Assembly: GCA_031385325.1 (NCBI GenBank)
Contig: JANNBJ010000234.1
Location: forward strand, 1-64,000
DNA length: 64,000 nucleotides
Direction of reading: 5' to 3'
From: SYFY01 sp031385325
GTDB taxonomy: Bacteria > Pseudomonadota > Gammaproteobacteria > Pseudomonadales > Azotimanducaceae
Positions 8,353 to 16,581 of this stretch are shown in pieces; within the stretch, counting starts at the first letter, position 1, and each line of letters begins with the position of its first letter. The notes under the pieces were generated by a model that worked only from the letters and a program-made list of their open reading frames with translations, was not told the DNA's origin and searched no databases. Made by a program: the position numbers and the translations under genes.

Positions 8353-9518
8353 CGAGATTCTCCCTGCCCGTCATTAGTCAGGCTTGCACCTGTTACGTCC
8401 TTGCGGAACTCCTGCGGAATTTCCGCTTCACGGTAAACCGGGACTTCCGGCACCGTGCCCGCACGATAGGATTTGAGCTGATAGACATAGGCCAGTACCT
8501 GGGCCACAGCCACATACAGCGCCTGCGGCACCTCGCCTCCCACCTGCACGGTATAAAACAGCGCTCGGGCAAGTGGCGGCGACTGCACCTGAACCACCTT
8601 GTTGGCCCTGCCTACTTCGCGAATACGCATCGCCAGTTCATCAACACCCTTCGCCAGTAACATTGGTGCCCCGTTGCGCGCGGAGTCATATTTCACCGCC
8701 ACCGCGAAGTGCTCCGGGTTGGTGATGATCACATCCGCTTCCGGCACATCTGCCAGCATGCGCCGACGTGAAATTTCCTGTTGCAACTGCCGAATGCGCG
8801 ACTTCACCTCCGGCTTGCCTTCAGAATCCTTCATCTCGTCGCGCACTTCCTGTTTGGTCATGCGCAGCTTCTTGTTGAAGGCGGCAATCTGGTAAGGCAC
8901 ATCGATGGCTGCAACCACGGCGAGAGAACAGCCGATCAGCAACAGCGACAAGCCAACAATGCGTGATCCGGACGACAGCGCCGCTTCCATCGGCAGCTGG
9001 CTCAGTGCCATGGTCTCGCCCAGCACGGACCACATCACGCCAATGGACACACCGGTAACCAGCAGAAACTTGGCAATGGACTTCACCAGTTCGATCAACG
9101 ACTGGGCCGAGAACATCCGCTTCAGGCCGGATAGTGGATTCATCCGGCTGGCCTTGAAACCGATGGCCTGGGATGACAGCACCAGGCCACCAACCGCCAG
9201 GGAGGAAACAAGACCGGCAAACATCATGAGAACAAGAAGCGGCAACACCGACCAGATCAGCGCGCTCAAACCCAGTTGGAGCGCTTCAAACATCCCGGTT
9301 TCCGGCGTGGCAATACGCTCGAAGATCTTGCGTGTTGCCTCCGCCAGCTGACGCGCGCTGGCTGGTGCCAGAAACCAGATCGCGGCGGCACCGGCGAGGA
9401 CCAGGGACATCGTATTGAGTTCACGGGAGCGGACCGCCTGACCTTCTTCACGCGCCTTGTCCTTCTTGCGTGACGATGCTTCTTCACTGCGTTCCTGACC
9501 GTCATTTTCTTCGGCCAT
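8349..9518 (-). CDS. flhB: Flagellar export switch protein FlhB
   Basis: A 389-residue export-apparatus protein with four transmembrane helices and a cytoplasmic C-terminal domain that switches specificity from rod/hook to filament substrates together with FliK. The autocleavage motif reads NPEH (residues 267-270) instead of the more common NPTH, keeping the cleaved Asn-Pro bond and the His. The N-terminus is charged (AEENDGQERSEEASSRKKDKAREEGQ), as in the family. It begins 2 bases after the fliR stop and overlaps flhA by 4 bases. Confidence 0.97.
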   Translation of the reverse strand: MAEENDGQERSEEASSRKKDKAREEGQAVRSRELNTMSLVLAGAAAIWFLAPASARQLAEATRKIFERIATPETGMFEALQLGLSALIWSVLPLLVLMMFAGLVSSLAVGGLVLSSQAIGFKASRMNPLSGLKRMFSAQSLIELVKSIAKFLLVTGVSIGVMWSVLGETMALSQLPMEAALSSGSRIVGLSLLLIGCSLAVVAAIDVPYQIAAFNKKLRMTKQEVRDEMKDSEGKPEVKSRIRQLQQEISRRRMLADVPEADVIITNPEHFAVAVKYDSARNGAPMLLAKGVDELAMRIREVGRANKVVQVQSPPLARALFYTVQVGGEVPQALYVAVAQVLAYVYQLKSYRAGTVPEVPVYREAEIPQEFRKDVTGASLTNDGQGESR

Positions 9519-9520
9519 GG

Positions 9521-10291
9521 TTATTGCACCCAGCCGGAAGTGATCTGGAACAGTTCATTGGCGAGTGATTCAAAGTGTGGCTGCCAACCCGCGAGCATGA
9601 TCCAGACGATGATCAGTCCAAACAGGAGAGAAAACGGGAAACCGAGCGAGAAGATATTGAGCTGCGGTGCAGCCCGACTCATCACCCCGAAGGCGATGTT
9701 CACCACCAGCAACGAAATAACGGCCGGCATGGCGATCATGACCCCACCCATGAACATCCAGCTGCCCAGTTGAACCAGCGCTCCGGCCAGTTCATCAATG
9801 GGCATGTTGATGCCTAGCGGGTAGACACGAAATCCTTCAACCAGCACAGACAAGAGCACCAGATGGCCATTCATGCTGATGAACAGCAGGGTGACCAGCA
9901 TGAGAAAGAACTGACTCCAGATAGTGACCTGCACACCGTTGCCAGGATCAACCATCGCAGCAAAACCAAGACCCATCTGCATGGCGATGAACTGACCGGA
10001 AATAACGAAGATCTGGAAGAACATGATCGTTGCAAAACCCAGCGCGACACCGGCAAACAGCTGCAAGCCACCATTGAGCATGACACCAAGGTCGAAACCT
10101 TCCATGACCGGTGGCGCATCCAGCATCGGGGCAACAGCAACTGACATGACCCAGGCCATGGCCAGGCGGATTCGTCGTGGAATCAGCTGATTGCCAAAGA
10201 TGGGCACCACCATGAGAAAACCGCCGATGCGCAGAAAAGTCCACAGCACCTGCCAGAACCAGGTCACAAGCTCGTCAACGGGGAGCTGCAC
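9521..10291 (-). CDS. fliR: Flagellar export gate protein FliR
   Basis: A 256-residue membrane protein that forms the type III export channel with FliP and FliQ. It has about five or six hydrophobic helices and the conserved segments FRIGGFLMVVPIFG and MGLGFAAMVDPGNG. The open frame runs back to an ATG at 10330, but that start lies 38 bases inside fliQ. The GTG at 10291 follows the fliQ TGA after one base and gives the usual N-terminus (QLPVDELVTWFWQVLWTFLRI). I prefer the GTG, and the start is not certain. Confidence 0.93.
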   Translation of the reverse strand: MQLPVDELVTWFWQVLWTFLRIGGFLMVVPIFGNQLIPRRIRLAMAWVMSVAVAPMLDAPPVMEGFDLGVMLNGGLQLFAGVALGFATIMFFQIFVISGQFIAMQMGLGFAAMVDPGNGVQVTIWSQFFLMLVTLLFISMNGHLVLLSVLVEGFRVYPLGINMPIDELAGALVQLGSWMFMGGVMIAMPAVISLLVVNIAFGVMSRAAPQLNIFSLGFPFSLLFGLIIVWIMLAGWQPHFESLANELFQITSGWVQ

Positions 10292-10292
10292 G

Positions 10293-10562
10293 TCAGCCGA
10301 CCATCTGCGGGATCTTGTCAAACAGGCCATGTGTGAAGTCGATGATGGATCCCATGATCCACGGACCTGCCGCCATCAATGTCAGCAAGGTCGCGAGCAA
10401 CCGGGGCAGGAACGACAGCGTCTGTTCGTTGATCTGGGTAGCTGCCTGAAATATGGAGACAATCAGTCCAACCACCAGACTCGGCAACACGGCGACGCAA
10501 ACGATGATGACCACCAGGAAGAGCCCCTCACCAAACACGGACAGCGCGTCACCCGGGGTCAT
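10293..10562 (-). CDS. fliQ: Flagellar export gate protein FliQ
   Basis: An 89-residue, two-helix membrane protein of the FliPQR export gate and of family-typical length. It has the conserved GLIVSIFQAATQINEQTLSFLP segment linking the two helices. The ATG overlaps the fliP stop as ATGA. It sits between fliP and fliR, as in nearly all flagellar clusters. Confidence 0.97.
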   Translation of the reverse strand: MTPGDALSVFGEGLFLVVIIVCVAVLPSLVVGLIVSIFQAATQINEQTLSFLPRLLATLLTLMAAGPWIMGSIIDFTHGLFDKIPQMVG

Positions 10563-11329
10563 GCCGTAACTCCGAAACTGGAAGCAAGTGTCCCCATGAT
10601 CAGCACCCAGCCATCAACCAGCACAAACAGCATGAGCTTGAATGGCAGGGAGATGATCAGCGGCGACAACATCATCATGCCCATGGACATCAGGACACTT
10701 GCCACCACCATGTCGATGACGAGAAACGGAATGAACAGGATGAATCCGATCTGAAAAGCGGTTTTGAGCTCGGAAGTCATGAATGCCGGTACCAGAACAA
10801 AGAAGTCGACCTCCGCCTGCATATCGGCGTCGGTGTCACTCTCAAGCTTCTGCCCGGCCAAGCCAAGAAACAGATCCAGATCATCTTCCCGGGTCTGCGC
10901 CAGCATGAAACGCTTGAGCGGCACGGATGCTTCCAGCAAGGCAGCCTCCGGCGTCATTGTTTCGGCCAGATACGGTTCCAGCGCCTGGGTATTGATTTCT
11001 TTCAGCACAGGGCTCATGACAAAGATGGACAGGAACAAAGCAAGGCCGACGAGTATCTGGTTGGACGGGGTTGACTGCATCCCGATCGCCTGCCGCAAAA
11101 TTGCAAACACAATGACTATTCGCGTGAATGAGGTGAGCATGATCATGGCCGACGGCAACAGTGTCAGCGCCGTCATGACAGCCAGGATCTGCAGACTGAC
11201 GCCGTAACTCTGCTCGTCGCCCGTGCCGGTAATGGTCACCGCCGGGATCTGCGGTAGCGCCAACGCGATGCCAGGGCACACAAGCCCCGCCACCAACAAG
11301 CCTATCCACGTACTCGTCCGGGAGTTCAT
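10559..11329 (-). CDS. fliP: Flagellar export gate protein FliP
   Basis: A 256-residue export-gate protein with a cleavable N-terminal signal (TWIGLLVAGLVCPGIALA), a periplasmic domain and three further transmembrane helices. The family segments FTRIVIVFAILRQAIGMQSTPSNQILVGLALFL and FVLVPAFMTSELKTAFQIGF are present. The open frame extends back to 11446, but the ATG at 11329 overlaps the fliO stop (ATGA) and starts directly before the signal sequence, so I use it. Confidence 0.97.
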   Translation of the reverse strand: MNSRTSTWIGLLVAGLVCPGIALALPQIPAVTITGTGDEQSYGVSLQILAVMTALTLLPSAMIMLTSFTRIVIVFAILRQAIGMQSTPSNQILVGLALFLSIFVMSPVLKEINTQALEPYLAETMTPEAALLEASVPLKRFMLAQTREDDLDLFLGLAGQKLESDTDADMQAEVDFFVLVPAFMTSELKTAFQIGFILFIPFLVIDMVVASVLMSMGMMMLSPLIISLPFKLMLFVLVDGWVLIMGTLASSFGVTA

Positions 11330-11673
11330 GCTGCAGCTCCAGTGTGTGCGACCGGTTCGGCTGTCAAACCAGCCTGCGCCAGCGCCGTCGAAAAATCGTT
11401 CGGATCCGGGTCGAGCCGATTCGGCTGTCCGTGAGCAACGGTACATAACGGGGTCATGCTCTGAGCATTGATTCCGATGAGTACACGCGTGCCTTCCACC
11501 TCGACCAGCAAGAGCTTCTCCTTGGGTCCGAGAAATCGTGTTGCAACTACCGTTATGGCGTTTGCATCGAGAGTTCGTCCCGTTGTCAGGCGTCGCGCAA
11601 ACCAGGCCATCAGGAAGATAAGCCCGACGATGAACGCAAGAACCGTAATGATCTGGAGGTAGTCGGCTTGCAT
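11326..11673 (-). CDS. fliO: Flagellar export assembly protein FliO
   Basis: A 115-residue single-pass membrane protein with an N-terminal transmembrane helix (ITVLAFIVGLIFLMAWFA) and a short cytoplasmic domain carrying the FliO pattern FLGPKEKLLLVEVEGTRVLIGI. It assists FliP folding during gate assembly. It starts one base after the fliN stop and overlaps fliP by 4 bases. The C-terminal 40 residues are low in conserved features. Confidence 0.94.
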   Translation of the reverse strand: MQADYLQIITVLAFIVGLIFLMAWFARRLTTGRTLDANAITVVATRFLGPKEKLLLVEVEGTRVLIGINAQSMTPLCTVAHGQPNRLDPDPNDFSTALAQAGLTAEPVAHTGAAA

Positions 11674-11674
11674 G

Positions 11675-11998
11675 TCAGTTCAGACTTTGCAGGCGCTGCT
11701 CCGGGCTCATCACATCGAGCAGTCGCACGCCGAACTTGTCGTTGACGACGACAACTTCACCACGCGCGACCAGCGTGCCATTGACCATGACATCCAGCGG
11801 TTCGCCAGCAGTCCGGGACAGCTCGACAATCGAACCTTTGTTGAGTTTGAGCAGCTTGCGGATGCTGATGTTGGTATTGCCAACCTCCATCGATAATCGC
11901 ACCGGAATGTCCAGAACCACATCCAGGTTCTGCGGTCGGCTCGCTTCACGCGACATCGGCGACTCTTCACTGCCTGCTTTGACGTTTTCGTCTGCCAT
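11675..11998 (-). CDS. fliN: Flagellar motor switch protein FliN
   Basis: A 107-residue C-ring protein with a single C-terminal SpoA domain (LDIPVRLSMEVGNTNISIRKLLKLNKGSIVELSR, then GEPLDVMVNGTLVARGEVVVVNDKFGVRL). It forms the bottom of the rotor with FliM and docks FliH for export. The ATG at 11998 has AAGGAAG upstream, overlapping the fliM TAA. The frame also allows a GTG one codon earlier. Confidence 0.97.
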   Translation of the reverse strand: MADENVKAGSEESPMSREASRPQNLDVVLDIPVRLSMEVGNTNISIRKLLKLNKGSIVELSRTAGEPLDVMVNGTLVARGEVVVVNDKFGVRLLDVMSPEQRLQSLN

Positions 11999-12010
11999 CA
12001 CTGTTCTTCC

Positions 12011-12982
12011 TTAACGGGGTACATCTTCAAGAAATTCGAGGGCAAGATTGCCGCGTGACTCGCCGAGCTTGGCCATGAACACAGGGGCTGATCCCACCAC
12101 AACTTCGTGCATTTCTGGCATATCGAGTTCAATCACGTCACCCACCTGCATCGACAGCAGTTCCCGCAGTCGCAATCGGCGGCTGGCGATCTCGCAATTG
12201 ACCGGCACATCCGTTTCCAGCAGCCGCTGTTCCAGCTGGAGGCTCCACTCGTTATCGATTTCCTCGCCGTCAATACGAATACGGCTATCGAGAATGCTGC
12301 GGAACGGCTCGAGCGCCGTGTACGGAATCGCGATGTGCATCTCGCCACTGCCTGATTCCAGCGCCACTCGAAACGTCGTGACCATCAGGACGTCATCGGG
12401 GTTGAACTGGTTGAGCAGATTCGGATTGATCTCCCGGCCTACCACCTCGACATGGATGTCGAGCACATCGGCCCACGCCGATTTGTACACCTTGGCCAAC
12501 AATTCATGTACGCGGTCAACTACCCGTCGTTCGGTCGGCGTGAAGTCCCGACCATCGATGTCCGCCAGGTCATTGGTGCCGCCAAACAGTCGTTCCACCA
12601 TGCGATAGATGAGCTTGGCATCCAGCACGATCAGACAGGCACCGACAAAAGGGGTGATTCGGGTAAGACCGATACTGGTGGGCACAAACAATGACTGGGC
12701 ATATTCGGAAAATTTGAGTACCTGCACACCGCCTGCACCCACATCGATCTGAAAGCGCAGCAACGAGAGCATTTCGACGCGAAACTGACGGGCAAATTTC
12801 TCGCCGATGAGTTCCAGGGTCGGCAGTCGGCCACGGACCACACGATCCTGACTGGTCAGGTCGTAATGACGGACATCCGTTGGTGTCTCACCGGAATCAT
12901 CTTCAGTGTCCACATCTCCACTGCTGACGCCGGACAACAGCGCGTCGATCTCTTCTTCAGACAGGACGTTTCGATCAGCCAT
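12011..12982 (-). CDS. fliM: Flagellar motor switch protein FliM
   Basis: A 323-residue C-ring protein made of an N-terminal peptide, a CheC-like middle domain and a C-terminal SpoA domain. The N-terminal LSEEEIDALL (residues 7-16) is the known CheY-phosphate binding peptide, so this motor should still respond to CheY even though no che gene is in the window. It lies 12 bases downstream of fliL and 12 bases upstream of fliN. Confidence 0.97.
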   Translation of the reverse strand: MADRNVLSEEEIDALLSGVSSGDVDTEDDSGETPTDVRHYDLTSQDRVVRGRLPTLELIGEKFARQFRVEMLSLLRFQIDVGAGGVQVLKFSEYAQSLFVPTSIGLTRITPFVGACLIVLDAKLIYRMVERLFGGTNDLADIDGRDFTPTERRVVDRVHELLAKVYKSAWADVLDIHVEVVGREINPNLLNQFNPDDVLMVTTFRVALESGSGEMHIAIPYTALEPFRSILDSRIRIDGEEIDNEWSLQLEQRLLETDVPVNCEIASRRLRLRELLSMQVGDVIELDMPEMHEVVVGSAPVFMAKLGESRGNLALEFLEDVPR

Positions 12983-12994
12983 GACAAACTCGAC

Positions 12995-13513
12995 TTACTG
13001 CAGGACAAAGGTCGAAAACAGGATCTTTTCGGCTTTGGCGTGCACGCCTTGTTCCTTGAGGATGGTATTCACTGTCTTGCGCAGTGCTTTCTGCAGCGCT
13101 TCCTTGCCTGCCTGTGTCTGTAGATCGGAAAATTCCTGGGCGGAGAGTGTGTCCAGCATCTTGGCACGCACCAGCGGTGCATGCGCGGTGATGGCCTCCA
13201 TCACCGCCGGATCTCTTGCCATCAACGCCAGTTCCGACTGCAGAAATCGTGGCTTGTTGGCCACCAGGTAGTTCACGACAAAAGCCGGCGCGAAAGTGAC
13301 GTACATGGCTTTGGTATAAACCGGCTTCTCAGGTTCTGCATTTGCCGCATCGGCAGGATTGAGCAGGAACATCGTTCCACCAACACTCGCGCCGATGGCC
13401 ACGACCAGTGCAGCGGCGAAGATCATGATCATCTTCTTGTTGTTGGGCGCCGCAGCGACTTCTGTCGCTTCTGCCGGTGATGTTGCCTTGGGAGCTTGTT
13501 TTTTGGCTGCCAT
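12995..13513 (-). CDS. fliL: Flagellar basal body-associated protein FliL
   Basis: A 172-residue single-pass inner-membrane protein that associates with the stator. It has a lysine-rich cytoplasmic N-terminus, one helix (MIMIFAAALVVAIGASVGGTMFLL) and a periplasmic domain ending in the family pattern (LKEQGVHAKAEKILFSTFVLQ). I prefer the ATG at 13513 because of GGAA just upstream. Another ATG at 13537 would add eight residues. It is the first gene of the long fliL-motD run. Confidence 0.92.
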   Translation of the reverse strand: MAAKKQAPKATSPAEATEVAAAPNNKKMIMIFAAALVVAIGASVGGTMFLLNPADAANAEPEKPVYTKAMYVTFAPAFVVNYLVANKPRFLQSELALMARDPAVMEAITAHAPLVRAKMLDTLSAQEFSDLQTQAGKEALQKALRKTVNTILKEQGVHAKAEKILFSTFVLQ

Positions 13514-13730
13514 GTCAGTTTTCCGTACCAGATCCATTGGGAATTCGTGGTTAGTGCGTCAACAAGTCAACGCGCCATGAATCGAGTCTAGTACGGAAAA
13601 TTTAATCTGCCGGAGAGTGGGCCGTTTCGCGCCATTAAGTTGGCGCTTGGAGAATTCCGGGCAAGAGAAGAAGCGCGCATCGATGTGTTCCAGGGGCCAG
13701 TAGATCAGACCCCCGAAACGCATTTTCACA

Positions 13731-15578
13731 TCAGGCGCGAGTATCGATCAACCGATCCGAGATAGCTTGCGATCGAGGAGCGGATGGTCTATCCGGACCG
13801 GTTCCCGCTCCGCCTTGCGAAAATTGACTCAACAAGGCGTTCGACGTCTCGTCATGTGCACGGCGATCATTTGTCCCGCCGGTGCCAACGCTGATATCAC
13901 CCAGGCTGATACCCTGGGCTTCAAACATCTGCCGAAGCCGCGCGATATTCTGTTCCAGCAGATCACGTGTGGCCCCTTCCCGCGCATGGAAAACCAGGCT
14001 CATCTGCTCACCTGACCGCATCTGGACATCCACCTGCCCAAGCTCTTCCGGATGGAGAGACAGGGTCATGCGCTGGACGAGATCACCAAAACCCGCCGCA
14101 TTGAAGCGAATCGACTGGGCATGCATTCTGCCTACATGGGCCAGTATGTGGTCCGGCAGCTCGTCCGTCGAACGTAGCCAGACATCCGATCTGGCGGTTG
14201 CGACCGTGGGACGCTGATCTGGCTGATGAGTCGTCTTGTCAGCGCTCGACTGCGGCGCCGCGTTGGTCAGCGCATCAGACGACCGGCTCTCGGTCGGCGC
14301 CCCGCTGCGGATCAGACTATCGAGTGTCGACCCACCTGCGGCCGAGAATGCGTTCGACTCACGCAGGATGGCGGTCCCGATGTCCTGTATCCTGAAGCCC
14401 TCATCAAGCAGGGTCTCAACGTCTGCGACATCATTGACGGCCTGATCAAGTGTCAATGACTTCAGGGACTTGTCATTGGCCAGGCTCAAGCGAATGAGAT
14501 CAGCGGGGCTCAAACTCAAAACTTCCTCCGACAGCTGATCCAGGTCGGTGCCAACGGGCATGGCGGTCACGGAACCGAAAGACTGCTGAACGTCAATCTG
14601 GCCAGCCAGTGCTGTGGGCAACGTGGTGATGGCAGTCGGGGCCGAACTCAGCGTCTGCAAAGTATCGAGACCTGAAGACCCAGAGCGCTGTGCTGCCAGT
14701 TGAGAACCAGAAGAATTCTGGTTATTGGCTAGCTCTGAAATTGCCAGATCTGCAATTGCCGACGGCGTGCTGGCCGCCGTATTCAACGGAACGGTCAACG
14801 AGCCGGTCAGAGGAGCGGTCAAGCTCCCACCCGCGTCAGGTAAATTGTTCTGACCGGAAGCCGCAAGCAATGAACGCACGCGGTTGAGGACATCGGTGAT
14901 GGCCTGGGAAATCGGCGCGGTTGTAACGGAAAGTCCTGGTGCCGTGGTAACCAACGACGAAACTGAAAGTCCTTCCACTCTCCCGACTTCGCTGTCTGCT
15001 CCTAACGTTGCCGTGGGCAAAGCCCTTGAAATCAACGACGACGTCAAAGACCTGGAATCCAGCGATTTCGCACCATCGGCCAACGCTGCATAAGTCGCAG
15101 TCACGCCATTAACACCCGGACTGCCACTCAGCGCTGCAGTTATCACGGCCGGGTCAAGACCTCTGGCATCATAAATCGGCTTTTGCACCAGCGCAGAAGA
15201 CAGCTCATCGGCCAGGCGTCCAAGCTCAAACGCGGCATCCACCAAACGCGATGTCAATTCGTCCGGCAGACTCCCGCCGGTGGTACCGGCAACATCCTGC
15301 AGGGGCGCTACCTCTTCAAGAATCGCCCAGACATCTGCCAGCAACACCTCATCCGAAGAGGGTTCTTCAACCAGGATCGAAGGCAACGGACCTTGGTCAG
15401 GTTGTTCGTCGAGGTCCTGCGGCGCTTGGGTTACGGGGCCATCAGTAACACCCGACTGCTGCATTTCGCGCGCATAAATCGCGGAAAACGCTGCACCCGC
15501 GTCCGACTGACCCGAACCCACGGTTTCACTTGATGATGCTGGAGGAGTATTCAACAGGCTTCCAATAGTGGTCTGCAC
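13731..15578 (-). CDS. fliK: Flagellar hook-length control protein FliK
   Basis: A 615-residue molecular ruler that is secreted during hook growth and then switches FlhB specificity. The C-terminal hook-length domain is recognisable (LSLHPEELGQVDVQMRSGEQMSLVFHAREGATRDLLEQNIARLRQMFEAQGISLGDISVG). The long N-terminal region is rich in Ser, Ala, Thr and Leu and poorly conserved, as expected for a ruler. It starts at GTG (15578), preceded by AAAGGA. A sigma-54 promoter lies about 125 bases upstream (15702-15718). Confidence 0.92.
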   Translation of the reverse strand: MQTTIGSLLNTPPASSSETVGSGQSDAGAAFSAIYAREMQQSGVTDGPVTQAPQDLDEQPDQGPLPSILVEEPSSDEVLLADVWAILEEVAPLQDVAGTTGGSLPDELTSRLVDAAFELGRLADELSSALVQKPIYDARGLDPAVITAALSGSPGVNGVTATYAALADGAKSLDSRSLTSSLISRALPTATLGADSEVGRVEGLSVSSLVTTAPGLSVTTAPISQAITDVLNRVRSLLAASGQNNLPDAGGSLTAPLTGSLTVPLNTAASTPSAIADLAISELANNQNSSGSQLAAQRSGSSGLDTLQTLSSAPTAITTLPTALAGQIDVQQSFGSVTAMPVGTDLDQLSEEVLSLSPADLIRLSLANDKSLKSLTLDQAVNDVADVETLLDEGFRIQDIGTAILRESNAFSAAGGSTLDSLIRSGAPTESRSSDALTNAAPQSSADKTTHQPDQRPTVATARSDVWLRSTDELPDHILAHVGRMHAQSIRFNAAGFGDLVQRMTLSLHPEELGQVDVQMRSGEQMSLVFHAREGATRDLLEQNIARLRQMFEAQGISLGDISVGTGGTNDRRAHDETSNALLSQFSQGGAGTGPDRPSAPRSQAISDRLIDTRA

Positions 15579-15701
15579 AATGGTCCTTTGTTAAGAACGT
15601 CAATTCGTTCTGTGACTGGAAATCTTGAATTCCGCGCGCGCGTTCAAGGACGTCTGAAACGGCACATGAACGTGTTCGCAGGGCGTATTCGAAAGGTGAG
15701 G

Positions 15702-15718
15702 AGCAATGAGTGTGCCAA
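15702..15718 (-). promoter_or_regulatory. Sigma-54 promoter of fliK
   Basis: Read on the minus strand the site is TTGGCACACTCATTGCT, an essentially perfect RpoN promoter with GG and GC elements 10 bases apart. It lies between the methyltransferase gene and fliK, about 125 bases before the fliK GTG. A FleQ-type activator would be needed for its use. Confidence 0.85.
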
Positions 15719-15732
15719 TTTGTTCTGGATGG

Positions 15733-16389
15733 CTATACGCGGCTCAGATAGTCGTGTTCGCGGCCGCCGGCAACAATTCGGGTGCACACCACCTGGTAGT
15801 CGATGCCCGGGTAGCGGCTCGCGATGCCGCTGAAGAGGGCATCCCACCATGATGTATCACGAACCGTACAGTGTGCGTTTTCGCCGTTTGGCAACAGCTT
15901 GCGCGCCGGATAACAGGCAACGTTGGCAAACACGAACTTGCGCGCGTATGCGAACAGTTCGTCAATGATCCAGGGCAGATCGGCCTCAGCACAGTGCTCA
16001 AGCACGTCGGTGCAGACCACCAGATCAAACCGTCCACCCGGCTTTTCGGCATAGGGTCGAAATCCCGGATCAAACAGAGTGACATCAACGCCCAGCAGTT
16101 CCTGAACGCAACTGGCCTTCCGATCTCCCAACCGCATGTCATTCACCGGTTGATAGAGCATCGCCTTGCCACAGCCGTAATCGAGCATGGTGCGCACGGG
16201 ATACTGCTTGGTGACCGCTACCAGTGTGACCAGATGTTCACTCAGACTCTGGCCGGGAAACATTGAACCGCCGGTTATGCCGTGTTCCGGAGATCCGTGT
16301 TCATGCAGTTGTCGATAAGCCGCGATCAATTCATGAAATCGGGGACTGGGGTTGTCCTCCCGATAGGGTTCCACCATTACAGCGTTCAT
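15733..16389 (-). CDS. Class I SAM-dependent methyltransferase
   Basis: A 218-residue protein with the class I methyltransferase motif I (LDYGCGKA) and the segment FDLVVCTDVLEHC, typical of the Methyltransf_11/23 type. The substrate is unknown. It starts at the ATG 16389 with a very strong AAGGAGG site. It is divergent from the TPR glycosyltransferase gene (16582) and lies upstream of fliK on the same strand. Its position among flagellar genes and next to two sugar-transfer genes suggests modification of flagellin glycans or another surface sugar, which is inference. Confidence 0.8.
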   Translation of the reverse strand: MNAVMVEPYREDNPSPRFHELIAAYRQLHEHGSPEHGITGGSMFPGQSLSEHLVTLVAVTKQYPVRTMLDYGCGKAMLYQPVNDMRLGDRKASCVQELLGVDVTLFDPGFRPYAEKPGGRFDLVVCTDVLEHCAEADLPWIIDELFAYARKFVFANVACYPARKLLPNGENAHCTVRDTSWWDALFSGIASRYPGIDYQVVCTRIVAGGREHDYLSRV

Positions 16390-16581
16390 TGAGGACCTCC
16401 TTGTCCACTCAGAGGCAGTGTAGATCAGGTCGCTGAATTTGTTTTTCCTTCACCGGAACCCGGAGCATGTCGCTGAGCCACTTGTTCAGAAGGACCTCAA
16501 ACTGCATGTCGCGCTTGGCGACGAACCCGCCCGGGATACAACACTGCCGGCAGAAACGCAGGCCTTTGCTAGTCTTTGCGC

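Noticed and set aside
7459..8436. A 325-residue plus-strand frame rich in His and Gln
   Set aside because: Antisense to flhA, with the composition typical of a shadow frame.
13514..13730. A sigma-54 promoter for the fliL operon
   Set aside because: Candidate TGGCGC sites have wrong spacing. Only a pair of GTCAAC half-sites (13558-13571), a 10 of 14 match to the FleQ box, is present, too weak to list.
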